From Ignelater luminosus (taxonomy: Eukaryota > Arthropoda > Insecta > Coleoptera > Elateridae), in the NCBI GenBank assembly GCA_011009095.1, contig VTPC01000676.1, positions 52,049 to 116,048 of the forward strand: a stretch of DNA of 64,000 nt, given 5' to 3'. This document shows, piece after piece, positions 24,357 through 38,900 of the stretch (position 1 is its first letter; the number at the start of each line of letters is the position of its first letter). Position numbers and translations under genes: made by a program. The notes below the pieces were generated by a model. That model worked only from the letters and a program-made list of their open reading frames with translations, had not been told where the DNA came from and made no database searches.

Positions 24357-25257
24357 AGTTAAGCCTTAAATATACTTCTACATATGTAATGGGAAGATTT
24401 AATTCCGTTGCTTTAAAAATATTTCGACTTAAATTTGTTTTCTTTGCTTTTAAGAAGTTGAGCTCATATTAGCTTATGGTTAAACTTCTTGCGTTGCCGA
24501 AATCTGTATCCGCTAGTACAAAATAAGAGTTAGAAGACATTGACTAGATGAGTGACATAAAAGAAAACTATGATTAGTGTGTGTGCAAGAGGCACCAGTA
24601 GCTAAAAACATTGCAAAGTCTAAATACCCAATCTTCGATATTAAAAAGATAAATACGATTTTCTGAAAGACAAGTGTATTTCCAAAGTTTTACCAAGACT
24701 TTTGTTAATTTTCCAGTGAGACTGCGAAATTCGTTAAATTCTTGCGTATTCAATAAGAAATTTTATAATTTTGTGAATTTCCAACGTGTTTATTTAGATA
24801 ATACAACACATTTCTCTTTGTTATTATTACAAAAAAATTAGAACTAGCAAGTGATTCTGATTTACAGAATTTTTAGACACTGTTAGAAGACCCTTAATCT
24901 CTCTTTTGGAAATCTCAGAATCAATTAGTACTGTAACAGGTTGTTTCTTGTTTGCCAACCATGACATCAAGCTAACAAAAATTGATTATCTGGTTGTGTT
25001 AAGTTGCACCCACGAATATTCAAAGTGTATTTCGAGCGTTTTGTCAAAACTTTTTGCTAATCTTCCAGTGAGACAATGAAATCTGCAAATCTCTGCATTG
25101 AATCAGAGCATGAACTAAAATTGCTTTTGCTTAAGATCTAGTCATTTTCCGGGAAAGTACTTTTTGTTTGAGAAGAATTCCACTTGTGCTTCCAAGAATT
25201 TTATCCAGTCTTTTAGAAATTTTTTAACTATTATGGTGCCAGTGGTTTGAGGTTAAG
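24357..25257. other. Non-coding DNA
   Basis: AT-rich sequence with no recognisable gene or repeat. Confidence 0.5.
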
Positions 25258-25259
25258 TA

Positions 25260-25490
25260 CACGGAAAAAATGTTTTGTTGGTGCTACAAAAGATTTAGTG
25301 GAATTTTGGACAGCAAATATTTTTGCAAAGACAGTAAATATTTTTGACATACAGTATTTTGGTCGATACAACAAATTTATAATTTATTTTAGAGTTAGGA
25401 ACAGATTAATTTGTTGCTACAGCAAAAAATATTTACTGTCCAAAATTTCACTCAATTTCTTGTTGCTCCAACAAAACATTTTTTTGCGTG
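25260..25490. mobile_element. MITE, copy A
   Basis: A 231-bp element is flanked by TA (25258-25259 and 25491-25492), with long terminal inverted repeats of about 55 bp starting CACGGAAAAAATGTTTTG on one side and CACGCAAAAAAATGTTTTG on the other. Both arms continue through a TGGAATTTTGGACAG-like motif. It has no coding capacity of its own. A second copy in opposite orientation lies at 32728-32931. TA duplications and TIRs fit a non-autonomous element of the Tc1/mariner type. Confidence 0.8.
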
Positions 25491-25492
25491 TA

Positions 25493-27935
25493 GAACTGGG
25501 GTCTTTTCTGTATCTACTAAAATATTGATTAAGCCATTGCTTTGGAGGTTTTATGTTAGCGCAGGAGTTCTTGTTCTGTGCACGGATTTTTAATATTTTA
25601 CTAATATTAGGGTACCATTAACCTGTTTTTACGAATTACTAATACTTGTAGTGAGTCTTGATAGGCAGTTTTAGGTGGACGTCAAATACACCAGAACTAT
25701 GTTCTTGTCTTCCAAATGGTTAGATCAGACAATGTCCCATTTGCATTTATATTACGACCACGTTGATTATAATTGGTGCTTTTTTCCAAGTTAAATGTTT
25801 CTGCCTTTGCGTAACACTAAGACCAACCAAAAAATATTTAAATCGTTATTTGCTAATTTATAGAAGCAATTTTGTAAATACTTACTTTTTGATTTCCTGC
25901 TTGTTCCGATTGTGATTCGGTTGAAACCTGCAGCATAACAATAATTTATCGAAAGTCAATAGCATCTTTACTTGTGACGAAATACATACAGGGTGTTGCA
26001 GCGATCTCTTTTTAAAATTTCTTGAGCATTAATTCTAATTCTTTTCCTTATTGATGTTAGTTTCTCTCGATTTTTGGTCAGTAATGAAGCATTACGTTTT
26101 AATTCATTTATTTCACAAATTCACTGAAATGTAAAAAGCATTACTGATATTGAAAGTTGTACAAAACAATTACCTTTACGTTTTAAAATTACTTTTAACT
26201 TTATAAGGTGTTTCATAAAAGTGTGACATACCAAATGCTCACATAATATGCTGATATTCGCTTATATCTGATACATTGCAGATTACAGCAGTATAAACTG
26301 TGGTGTTAAACCTAACCGTTTTAATGTTATTCAGCTGTTGATAATTGCAATATGCGGTTCTTAGTTGCGTAATGCCGTAAGGCCGGCATAACCGATAGGG
26401 GGAGCGGACAACCGTGCAAGGGCATCCAAATATTTGGGACAGTCAGGATTTGAAAACAACGAGAAACTTTCAATGATTTTACGTTGAATAAAAATAATAG
26501 ATGTCCAAGAGGTGTTTCAGTCCTAGACAAACATAACATAACACAATCTTTTTTCTCCCGTTTTGTTAATTTGTGTCTCTATTTAAAAACAAACTCAAAC
26601 GAAAACTACAGAGTTGTAAGATTTTTAATAAGAGTCCCGTTTACCCACATGGGGCTTCTTTAAAGTTTTTTATTATTTTTGTAGTAAGAGAAGGCCAAGG
26701 GTTATCCTTCTGCACTTGTCAGTGACAACTACTAAAGCAACAGGAATCATTATCTAACCCTGGTATCTCTAAGGATCAGTAGACCTGCAAAAGATTCAGA
26801 AAAGTCCGGGATAGATTTGTAAGAATCTGAAGGACCAAGAAGACTTAAGATTTTACAAAGGTTGGAAACATGAAAAAACCTAAAAGTCTACAAAGATCTG
26901 CATATTTGCAATAACTTGGGTCCTTTATGACCAAGGGCCTGGAAAAAATCTAAAACTTTGCGAAACTGGAGATAATATGACAATTCAAAAATATGAATGA
27001 ATCTGGAAGTGTACAAGGACCCCACAAAGATGTAGGGATCGTTCATCTAGATAAAGAATATTTAGAATATTTATCTACTTATTATCTTATCTAGAATGCC
27101 TTTCTAAAATCTTTTACCTGTATGTAGATAAAAAAATCACGTTAGATAATAGATTTGTTGTTTTGTAATTATGCTTTTAATTTTTTTTTGTTTTCAGTAC
27201 GTAATTTTATTTCTTCTTCTGAACTCTAATGAAAAATCCAGATTTTGACGTTAACAAGGCTTTAATCTTGTAGGTTTAGGCAATTCATGCAGTAAGTTTG
27301 CAAATACTTTTGAATTAATAGCAATTCTTACAATGCATCAATATTGACTTAATTAATTGGTTTCACTTAATGAATTAATGCTCATTTAATATAATACCTG
27401 TCTTTATATCAAACTAAATGCTGAAGTATAAATCATTTTGCGATATTACTTTATACGTTGTATGTACATATGTGCAAACCAGCGACTGAAACATTCTTCC
27501 CCTAGATTCGAACATGAAACTTTATTACTGTGACGAATTCTCGACTTGTCTATTTTATAATTAGGATCACTATTTGATGTATCATCTAAATACCCAATTT
27601 TTGCAATAGAAACAATTAATACACGTTATTGGAGCAGTACAGATACTAAACTAGTGCATAAACGCAAAACCATGTGACTGTCTAAATCAGCTATACCAAA
27701 ATATCCACCCGCGGATAATACTATAATGCTATCCTAATAAGCAGTATGTCACCAATTAGCATCATGCTTTAAGCATAGTGTAGAGTCCGTATAACAGCAA
27801 TATCAATGCGTGGATGCACTGGACTGGGCGGGGTGAGCCTAAATAAGACCTGTTTTAGGTCATTTATTGATTAGTCTATCCCACCGTGATTTTCCAAAAT
27901 TTATATAGAATATTCTCCACCTCGGCCTGCCACTC
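25493..27935. other. Non-coding DNA
   Basis: No gene was recognised. Isolated transposon-end-like words occur: ACAGGGTGTTGCA near 25990 and GGTGTTTCATAAAAG near 26212. A small GC-rich patch lies at about 26,365-26,430. The 17-base word TGGATGCACTGGACTGG at 27811-27827 also occurs at 5884-5900. Confidence 0.45.
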
Positions 27936-28349
27936 TTGTTCAGTGATCGACTCTATAAGAGATCAGAGAATTTCTCCCAGACTCTGAAGAATTTGTACTC
28001 TCTAAGACAAAACACCTCTAAAAATTGTGGGGCCCAAACCTCGACCCTCAGAGGCCTTGCCGGGGAGCTGACCCTGAAAGAAATATTTTTTAGAGACGTT
28101 AAGTATTTAAAAACGAGATTCACTTGTGTAGAATTGCAACTTTGGTTCTATACTAAATCCTTCACTGCATTCAGCAGCAATTGCTCTACATACAAATATT
28201 TGGTACTATCAGTAAATATAGCTATACAGTTAAAAAAACGTTTTTCAAGACTTAAACTTATTAAGAATCATTTAAGAAGTGCCTTACAAACTATAGAACA
28301 TCAATTAGCCAGAATTATTACTCTTTTAAAGGAAATATGGATCTATTGA
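27936..28349 (+). pseudogene. hAT transposase C-terminal remnant (probable)
   Basis: The last 55 residues of a 137-codon frame contain RFSRLKLIKNHLRSAL followed by a hydrophobic helix. This matches the pattern of the hAT dimerisation domain ('ERxFSKLKLIKxxLRSTM...ERLxxLAxLSIE'), with LVLSVNIAI in the place of the preceding 'LLTxPVTVAS' block. The conserved Glu/Arg of SAER is degraded. The upstream part of the frame is not recognisable, and the DDE region is absent. It is probably a fossil fragment; function is not expected. Confidence 0.5.
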
Positions 28350-31300
28350 AATTTAGGGCAACGGAAAACATTCTACCTCTACATATAGCCTGAGAAAATT
28401 ACAGTTTACATGAGCTGTGAGCTATATGGCGGCTTGTGACTTCTCTCTTGGTGGAGTCAAGTCAAAACGACTAGATTGATTTCGAGGAAGTTGTTACTCG
28501 AGTGCAGGCTATGAGCCTAGGAAGGTTATAGGCTGTATGACTGGTTGATCAGTTAAAGCTATAATAATTGAATAAACGGTAAGGTTTAGACCCTAGTGTT
28601 GTAATCAGGTGCAAACAACGAATAAGAAAATCTTAAAGTAATAGTTAATAGGATGTTTTGTTCAAAAATACTAAACAGTCTTAGCTAAGCTTGCTTCTGA
28701 AAAGAAGTTTAAAAAAGTAGATCGCCACGTCGGGCGCCTGTGTTGTTAGGTTGTTTGTTTGCCAACTGCAAATTAAAGTCTTTAGATAACACCAAATGGT
28801 AATTATGAGAGACTAGATACAAGAGAAATATATGAAGTGTTCTTACTGTAAACGTACTGACAACTCACGGTTTTTGCTATATTTGTTGGATTTGATCTTA
28901 TAATATAAATGACATTATTAAAGTATTTGTTTTGTCCAAAGTCAAACAACATTACCTAGGCAGCAATAGCTAGTTTAACAATAACGAGATGCTCTTTTCG
29001 TGGTAGAACCTAGTAGACTGCAATAAGCTTCAGTTGCAAGTCCATATCTGCAATACGATAAGGGTATTGTAAAGATGTTCTCTTTGATATGGAACACCTA
29101 GTGAAACCTTTCCCTAACACCTTAGTTTGTCGACACTGTCTTGCCGTTTTAGCACTGAAAGGAAAACTCTAGAAAGCTCTAGATTAGCAAAATTTGCTTC
29201 GCGTTCTGTTTTATACTTAAAGAACCCCGGGCTGCCTCGATGTATGCATTGTGTAAAATTTCTAACAAAAGGTTAAAGAAATATGCGCTAGCCCAAATCA
29301 AATGTTATGAGATAATTTTTACAATTTTTTTGTTCATACTGTATTTATGATTTTGCATGTTTGTGGTGTCATATATATAACTAATGTTAGTACTAATTAA
29401 TTTTCAATCTCTAAATGTAGGTACCTATACTATTTTAACATAAATACTAGACTAAGATTGCAAATCCGATAGAGTAGTAATTTATTGTTTATCAAATCTG
29501 TTAACCAAAAGAAATAGTTTTTAAATTTAAATTTGTGTCAAACCGTCGCCTTTAGTAAAACACTATAACTGTTAAATAAATCCGTTCCTTCATTTATCCT
29601 AGCATCCCATCACGATTAGATATATTTTTAATTTTATTGTTGATTCAGTATTTTAATTAAATAAAACCGCTTATGCATTCGTCTCCCTTAGAGCGACATC
29701 ATCATCCGACCTTTTTGATTTGTGTATTAGAATATAAACTAACTCAATGGTCGTTAAATCAAAAATTATAACTGAAATAATGATCGGCGAGTCCTAATTA
29801 CACGATGTCTTTGATGAAATGACAGTTTCTGTTAGCTTTCATTTCAAACACGTGTGGCGTCTCGTTTTTGATGTTGTTTAGTTTCATTTTTCCCTACCTG
29901 CCCCGTAAGGTTGAGCTCTGTTAATCTCCTGGAATCCCACTGTACCAATTATACAAACGTGGAATTTAAACCGTATGTGTATCATAATTCCATTTGTAAT
30001 TATGTGGATCAAAGTAGTAACTGCGTTGAAACGCGCGTTTTAAGCGGTCGAGCCCACGGCTAAACTACTGTTAAAGTGGATTGTTATCCCAAAAGAACTC
30101 CATGAATCGTAATAATAGTAATTCTAAGTCCCTGTAGGTAATAGACGTGTACTTAAATAGAGGCAAGTATAATCAGAAATTAAATAGTGGCCGTAAAACG
30201 TCGGTCAGACCAGGTGTCATGTTAATAATCGACTTCGAGTCCATCATTACCGAACTATGCGATGATCATAATTACACGGTTGCGAAGCGATATTTGTTAT
30301 TTTCGATTTTTATGGAAGCAAAACTTGCAATTAGATTTACTTGAGGTGACAGATGAATCGGTATTGACTGCTGCAGAAATAATCATGGTAGGGTTATGGA
30401 GATTTGTGTGTATTCAGATAATTTACAGAACATTTCTTTGATTTATTACAAAGGAGGCTCTACATTTACTTTTCGTTATTCTGCATATATTACACCAAAA
30501 TCAATTTGTTTTAAATATTTTTGTTACGTTTTGGAATAACTAGTTATGTATAATAAAATAACAATAAGCCTCGTAAACTATCTTTATGAACATAAATTTC
30601 ACCAACTGGTTAAGACCAGGGTTAGTTAGTTTAAAGCAAAGTAAATTAGAACCGCCACCCGCCCGCCACATATGTAATATGTGCTTTTTATGCATACGGC
30701 CATTTAAGTATACAGCCTTTGCCGTCCAACTTTAATAACCATAATAACCTTGGTAGGAGAGGTATAAATTACTCGGGGCGGTTAAAGGTATCCATCCAAT
30801 CGAACAATAAGGAGAGTTGTTCAATTAAGTAAGCGACTATGGCCTTTTTTATTTATGTGTTAGTAGTTTAATGGAATATTCGTGATATATCAAGACATTA
30901 ATTAAAGCAAAAGAGTTTAATTATTCTTCAAAAACATGTGCATTTGCTGACTTCCATAAGTTATGAAAATTCACTGGTACAAAGATTGAAATAAAAGTCT
31001 GGCATTCTGTAACAAGATGTACTACCTACTGCTTTTGTTAAGTCACGAATTCACTACTTTCAAGCAATATCTTAAATTGTAAATAATGTTATAATTATAA
31101 TCTAAAAACGGATAATTAATAATCTACGAAAAATCAAAACCAATTGATAGATTTGAGAGCTATCTTCTAGAAACTCGTTCATTTTTTTAAAATGTGATTA
31201 TCAAAAGAACGAGAAATATTTTTCCAGTCCAATTACCGTTGTATAATAGTAATCATTTCTGGCATAAGGCATTAGAGAATTAGAAATAATAAATTACCTA

Positions 31301-32725
31301 ACACTACTACAGTTTATATAATACATCAGGGCCGCTCTAAAAATAATGAAGGGATACCAGTTCTCTTTTAGAAAAATAAAATCTCTTCATAGCTCCTTAA
31401 AAACAGAATTTATTGAAATAATACTAGACTTTGCCCAAAGTTCAATCCCAATATGGCCGAGGACTACTGTTAAAATGTTTCGGACTTTTAGGTTTTATAT
31501 CGAACATATTGGGGCAGTCGAACTGTATTCCCTTTAACTGGAAAGGATTCAAGACCTCAAATTCTCACTTTTTACCATGCCATCTTGTTCATCTAGAATA
31601 TGATACAGTGGTCAAAACGAAGCTGGGAATCAAGTTTTGAGCTCAATCGGTTGATTTACACTGACATTATTCATTCATCTTTAAGAATCTTCATTCAAAC
31701 TGTTGCTTATCAGAGTAGTACCATTGCCATAAAGATGGCGAGTTGCTATTCTGATGTTAGATGCGACATTGTTAGTACACTGAGAAAAGGGTAAGAGCTG
31801 CAAAATTCACTACCAAAGTGGTATTTCAGTTTTATATGGAATCTTGATGAACCACACGTAAAAATTTTTAAACTTCTATAATTTTGGAAACAACCTGATT
31901 TTTATAACAGTAAATAATGAACAACAACAGGCCCAAAATGGAACTTTATGGTATCCCAATAGTTGTGGTTGTAATATTAGAAACTTCACTAATGTAATTT
32001 CTTGTCTTCAAGGAAAGTATTTTTTGGTCTTAACGGCATTTACAAATGCCATAATGTTCTGACTTCTTGGCCAATACTGCGTGATCTATACATCAGTCAA
32101 ACGCTTTGAAAGGATCTAGCAATATGGCCAAAGTAATTACATTTTGTTAAGAATGATTTAGAAGCTACGACTACAGTAGATTTATTATTCCTAATTCTTC
32201 AAATCAGTGCCTTTTTAAAAATCCCAAATATTAAAACCGGAGTTATTGTGATGAGGCAATAATTTCTAATATCTAGCTCAGAAGGAGTTGACTCCTACCT
32301 TCCTCCGTCCTCTTCAGTTATTTAGAATTGTTTTTATCCTTGGACGCTCTTTAGATTGACGCTGGATGCCGCATCGGTTTTACATACGATTTTTAATTGG
32401 CTGTGCCTTGCAATGAGTCTTTCAATAATTGAAATTCTGAGTTAGGAGTTTAGATTACTTTATCTCTTTGGGAGTTGTGTAACAATCCCTCAATCAACTG
32501 TTGTTAAATAAACAATAACTTTACTTCCTAATTTTTCTTCTGTCAATATCCATGGCAACTTAGCAAAATCTAAACATGTCTAAAATCAAAAATTTCTGCA
32601 GTGTCCTACTCGAATTTGTCAAGTACTTAAACCACGAAACAATGACGTAGTTTGCACCTACGTCAATCTATCGTCTATTATTCAGTTGAGATACTGATAT
32701 TTATTGTTTGATGTCTGCCGATATC
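28350..32725. other. Non-coding DNA with GC-richer islands
   Basis: No supported gene. Two islands of higher GC stand out, about 29,690-30,360 (with a 65-codon frame at 30147-30344 of no known family) and about 30,640-30,830 (containing CCGCCACCCGCCCGCC and a GGTATAAATTACTC stretch). They resemble conserved regulatory blocks, but that is inference from composition only. Confidence 0.45.
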
Positions 32726-32727
32726 TA

Positions 32728-32931
32728 CACGCAAAAAATGTTTTGTTGGTGTAACAAGAAATTTAATGGAATTTTTGCTATAGCAACAAATTAATTTGTT
32801 CCTAACTCTAAAATAAATTATAATTTTGTTGTATAGTGGCAAGAGCAGAAAATTATATTGTGTGACATAAATATTTGCTGTCCAAAATTCCACTAAACTT
32901 TTTGTAGCACCAACAAAACATTTTTTCCGTA
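32728..32931. mobile_element. MITE, copy B (inverted)
   Basis: A 204-bp relative of the element at 25260-25490 lies in the opposite orientation. It is flanked by TA (32726-32727 and 32932-32933) and starts CACGCAAAAAATGTTTTG. Its right arm is the reverse complement of ACGGAAAAAATGTTTTG. The interior shares the AACAAATTAATTTGTTCCTAAC-like core with copy A and is slightly shorter. Confidence 0.8.
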
Positions 32932-32933
32932 TA

Positions 32934-35900
32934 TAAGAATCTCAAATAATTGCAGAAACATTAGTCTAAAAATATCTGAGTTTCTCCTTCTTTTCTGTAT
33001 CTTTAAGAACTCTTCGCCACAAAACAAAACAAAATTTAAGTTATGTTGGTTTTTAAGCTTTTAGAAGTGCGCATAAGCAGACAAAGATCTTTAACTTCCA
33101 AGCGATTTTGACTTCCCAACAATCTAAGTAATATGCTAGTAATTTCAATTCTGGAAGTGTTCTTAGTACATACTGAGATTGATCTTGATTTTCTCTACCA
33201 TACAAAGAGTATTTTGTTATAAATTTTGCACAGGTTATGAGGTGCTCTAATAATCGCCCAAATTCGCAAACTCAAGCCCTGTATTTATTCATATTATCAA
33301 TATCATCAACCTGGAAATACTGTGGATGGGCAACACAAATGAGATAACGACCATTGTGATTATTTTGCGAAACGGTCTCCATTCATCCTGAAGTATGAGG
33401 ACAGTCTATGTGTGTGATTAGTTCAGCAGAAGTTAGAATAAGACGAGGATATAAGATAGTGGCAGTACTTTTGGACATTGGTGCGATTCTACCGCAGCAT
33501 TCTTCTGAAAGCTGAATCTCGGGTTCGTTATTTATAGGTTATTGCTTATGCGATGCGATGCATTACTCCGACCTTTCTCAAATCCTTAGTAAGAATCGCA
33601 CCACTGCGTGCCATTTGAGAGGTTTTTCAAAGAAAGATATAATTCGGGATGTAGAGATTTGAAAAAACTCTTCATGTTGAGTCCGACTAAATCTACCAAC
33701 AATATGACATTTTATTTTACTCTTGGCATTTAACTATTGGCTACCAACGTGGAGTTAAAAAGTAATTAGCACACTTATAACTATAATTATATTAAATACC
33801 TATATCAATATTCCACTTATTTTGAATAACGCAGATAAATTTTGATTGTCTAGTCTAGATTGATTAATTATCAAATTTTTCATTTTTATGTCAACCTACC
33901 AAGGTTAAATCAATTAGATACTTAAGCAAAGAATGCTGCTTATAGTAGATCTTCTTAAAAAAATTAAACTCAGCGGTAATAGTAGTAATAATAATTTATT
34001 TACATAAACAATGATATTTTACATTATGTGGGAATTATTCAGCATAGAATTTGTTTACATTCTATGGTAGGCACGATGTGAAATTAATAAGTACGTAGTA
34101 CTATGAATTATAATATGTTTAATCTTACTATAGCAATTACTTTGTTTGAAAGTAATTATAATTATAGATTCCTAAATATATAGGTTAGTTATTAATTTTA
34201 CAGAGTTGCTAATTATTGTCTTAAAATTCCTACTTTCACTGAAATAAATTTGACGCTGATTAAATCTGCAACTTGTAACACACTTTTAAATTATATTTGT
34301 GAAATTTAATATGCCTAGGACAAATAATTATAAGTTAACACAAGACATACATTTCCAAAATCTTATCTGCCGTATGTCCCAAACAATTAATTAGATTTGT
34401 AGTTACAAGTTAAATTCATCCACCTTTCCCATTTATAGCTTGGAAAGTATGCAAATTTTAGTGTCTGATTAGAATTTATTTACTAATAGACATAGAAGAC
34501 GTTATTTTTAAAAAATATATATACATATAAGGCAATTAGCATGTTTAACAGATATGGAGGTTAACTAAATTTGAAAAGAACATAACTACAAATTATTTAA
34601 ACATATACATCTTCGTTTTATCACTCGGATCAATTAAATTATCATAATTGCATTCTAAATAGAATCTACGAACTGGTTGTGATTTTTGATTAATATGGGA
34701 ATTTTAAAACTGCGATATTTACAAAACTGATTAAATGGTCAGGGGAACAAAGATATAAATTTGAAGAACTGTACTTTGTACTACGTATTGAATCGAAAAA
34801 ATAAATGCAAGACACTTTAAACGGTCACTTTTATGTTGCCTTCCTACTATAAAATATTGTCAACCATTACTGATTCAGTAAGAAATATTTCTATTGAATT
34901 GTCAAATTGAATAAACAGTAGTTGCATGCATGTAAATCACTTTTAATATTACATCTCACTGTTTGATTTGCTTACATTCTCATCTACGGGTACAAATTAG
35001 ATGTAGGTAGTCTCAGTATAAAAAACAAATTACCTGAAAAAAAGAAGCTATTATTTATGAAAATGTTTTTGTAAAAATAATATTTTGGTTATCTAAATCA
35101 AATTTGTACGGTAATTTTTAATATTTACCAGCGATAATTTTAAAATTTATCATACGCATAAGATGCAATCTTTAGACGAAGTGATCTTCTGTTATTATAA
35201 AAATTAACAATTTATATGTAAATTTTGCTTGGTGTTAATTTAAATTCTCATTAAAATGTTTGAGAATTTCTTTCAGAATTTATATGTGAAACCTGTTCTT
35301 CACCTCATTTTTTAATAAAATTATTTTGTAATAATTTGAAATTTCAAATCAATTACAAATTTCATTAAAGAAATGAGTGTTGATAGTTCATACTTAAAAT
35401 TGAAAAATTATCTTCAATTAATTCACTGGTTTTAATTTACATAAAAACTGAAAGGTTTGTACGGTGCTAGTTTGCTAAAAAATGCTTGTTTTTAATTATC
35501 TAAAATAATAGTTAAGAGCACTACTGCTAGGTGGTAAGAAGATATAATAAAAGTTTTTGTATTCTTGTTTAAAGTCATTTTTTCTGTTTTTACTTTTTTG
35601 CTAAAAGCATACTCTTTTAACTAGAAAAGAAATGCTAGGTTTCGTGACTTTTAAAATGAACTTAAACGTATAAAAAACTTCATCAAATTGCTAAATATGT
35701 TAGTCGGTTTCAAGTAAGTTGTAGGTAACTTCTGATCGGTTTCAAAATTAAATTTCTTTAAATGGCTTATAATAGCCGTGTTGTAGTAATGTCTTTTAGC
35801 TTTTGTTTCAGAGCTATTGGATTTTAATTACACTGCTCTTGGTTTCCTCGACGACCATGTCCCAAAAGATATTTGTGTATTTCTCAATCATTGCTTATGT

Positions 35901-38900
35901 TCATATTCTAAGTATTCTTCTTCCAAATTACTTTTTTTTTGTAAATCGATTTTGATGTTTCGTAGTGATTCTAGTTTTATTTTTTATTTTAATATCTTTA
36001 GTTAGATTGATTTACAATCTATAACTTGTAATTACGTGGTATGGTATAGTACAGTATGATGTGATGAAGAGTTTATTAGTAAATATCTTTTAATGTTTCA
36101 AATCTAATTTGAAAAGATTTTGCATATTATGTTTCTGGATTGCTTTGATTAATTAATTACACTTCTTTGCCTCGATATACAGGGTTGTTCTTTAAGGTAT
36201 GCTCATAGTTTCGTAAACCTACTTTAGCTATATATGACGTTTTGAGCTGATACAATTATTTCTTACACAAGCAACTGGTACTTTAAGCGACTTTGCATAG
36301 CAGAACGAATGGCATATCTGAAAGCTACGGATTTTGCAAAGTCACTTCTCAGCTTTGTCAAGTGATTATGAAGCTAGAAAGATGACTTCCACGTTATGTT
36401 CGATTTGTAAAGACAACGGAAGATCCATGGAGTTCTTTTAAGAAATATATCTGTTCCTGTATTTCTTTTCTTTTAGAAAAACACAGTTACGTGACCAAGA
36501 GTAACCTTTTACAAACTATAGAAAAAGGGCACTACAATGCGTACATGAGATAAAAATCAGAATGCATTTGAGAATCATAATGTCTAGTGAGAATTAATGA
36601 TAATACCTGCATGCAAGAAAAGCCCAAGACTACATTAGGTCAGCTTTTGGGGTATCAAATGCAACCGGGAAAGTTTTTTCTAATTTTGCCAAATCGCAAA
36701 ACAAGAATTCAGCAAGACTAGGAGCTCGATAGTTTTAGATAAATCAAGATTTTCGGAACGAGACGAAATGGAAAACCAGATTTGTAATGTTCAAACCAAA
36801 TTGGATTTTAATTTGCAATATCTTCTGTTCTGAAACCCACCTGAAACTAAGACTAGCCAAACTCCAAGTTTATATAGATTTAAATGTTACATAGACTTTT
36901 CGAATTTGAAAGATATGACTTTGGTTGAGAAAACGGCAGAAAGGACGTAAGTGGAAAGTGAAGAATAACCATAGAACCGCCAGTAGCCAGTAAAACCAGA
37001 CTAAAATCAATTTTACACTAAATCGGTTTTTTAAGTAAGAGACTGTGGATATGACTTAGTAAAGTTAACGATTCTATCTGATTGTGAGTGACATATGTAC
37101 TGATGAAAGTTTCTTTTAGTACACACCTCTACAGGACTTATTGTGGGTCAGAGTAGTATTTACAACAACAGTAGATGGCGCTATGTGTCCAACATACATG
37201 ACCTCATAATTATGGTGATAAATTGATCTAAACGCTTGGTTTGAGATTTTTTTCAAAAATAAAGAATTTTTAATTTTGCTTTAAATTTCACACTCGCACT
37301 CTAAATAAATGATAGAGTCGATTAGATTTTGAACTGAGAGGAAGGATAGCGTCAAAAAATGACAAAATTATAACTGAGAAGGCCAAGACGGAAATAAACG
37401 CTCAGTGAGAAAGAGAAGCAAAACACTACACAAAACTTCATAACGAAGATTGATGGAACTGACAAATGGAATAGATTTAAAAAGATGTACTGTCTACGAA
37501 ACAGGTCGGCTGACAACATTACATTCTTTGGGTATCTATAATTTTCTGTTCTGTATTAGTTTGACCTACTGTGAATGATTTTTAAAAGAAAGAAAAATCG
37601 TATGTGAAGAAACCATATTAGTTCACAAAAGAAAAATGATTTAGAATAAAGTCGATTCCTCTACTTTTTACATGTAGTATAATCTAGTTATAGTTTGAAA
37701 AGTAATAAGTATGCTGGTTTTATGTTAGAATGGCACAGAAGTAAATTTGTCCCTAATAGAACAAACCAATGTCGGTCTCTCATTATTTTTTATAGTTAGT
37801 ATACTTTACAGACGTCACGCACTCTTATGTTAATGTCAGCCCGAAGCACCTATATGTAAAATCGATGGCGCACATATATGTATTGTTAACACCGTGCGTG
37901 ATTGACAGGGTCCACGAAAGGTATAAGATTTTGTATGGGAGTGGTTACGCACGAAACCCGCTATTGGTTCTTGTTTTTGTGTTTTAAAAATAAACCTGTA
38001 GATATTATCCAGTCTCTTCCATATATTGCCTTCGTTTGAAATCTTGTTTTCTGACTTTGAACACGCCGAACTTTTATTGTTCAAAAGGTGCTATATCGCT
38101 CCATGTATCGCATCAAATATCGTTAAGAGAAATTTTTGTTCGAAAAGGTTTTTGTATTTAATAAATACTTGTCATCTGAGACATTATTAATTTGTATTTA
38201 TTATAAAAGAAGTATTTATTGAGAATGCTGTAATTCTGCCTCGTTGAACTCGACAAATTAATGCGTAAAATTCAATAAAATTCGTGATTTTCTTGACTAA
38301 CAACCTGAAATAGCAGTCACGATAGAAAAGTTATTGCCAACGGTTTCCCTTTTTTGCTTTTTACGTTTATTTTTACGTGCATTTTAATTTCTGATCTACT
38401 ATCTTGATACGTTGCAATAAAGACATAAAAAAAAGAAACGATACAATTTCTTGGTCACAATATTTCCATTTATTTCATATTTATAAACATATAAGTTACA
38501 ATTATAGTTAAGTGGGGAGGTTTACTGTAAGGGAAACTTTTATAAATCAGTTTTTTATTTCTAATTTCCCTTCATTTATTCGTGTATTCATTAATTTCTA
38601 TCGTGCCGTATGTTTGTGCTAATTCAATCACAATTTCTTTCCTCCTTTGTTAATAGAGATATCTTTAGTATTGATTGTGTATTGTCTTTTTATAATGCGT
38701 ACTGTAAACAGCTAAAGATCTTGCAAGGCTTTCTATTGTTTTATCAATTTCTTTGATGATTACATACGAAAGTGCCTACTATTAAGTTGTGAAATTTAAC
38801 AAACCGCCCTGGTATAAAATTAATCTCATAAAGGTAAAACTTCAATATTTATTCTTTTAATAATGATGATCATTAAGATTTTAAATAATCTTTTTATACA

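Noticed and set aside
25247..25528. 93-codon frame on the plus strand, similar to the minus-strand frame at 32678-32893
   Set aside because: The similarity comes from both lying in copies of the same non-coding MITE, not from a protein family.
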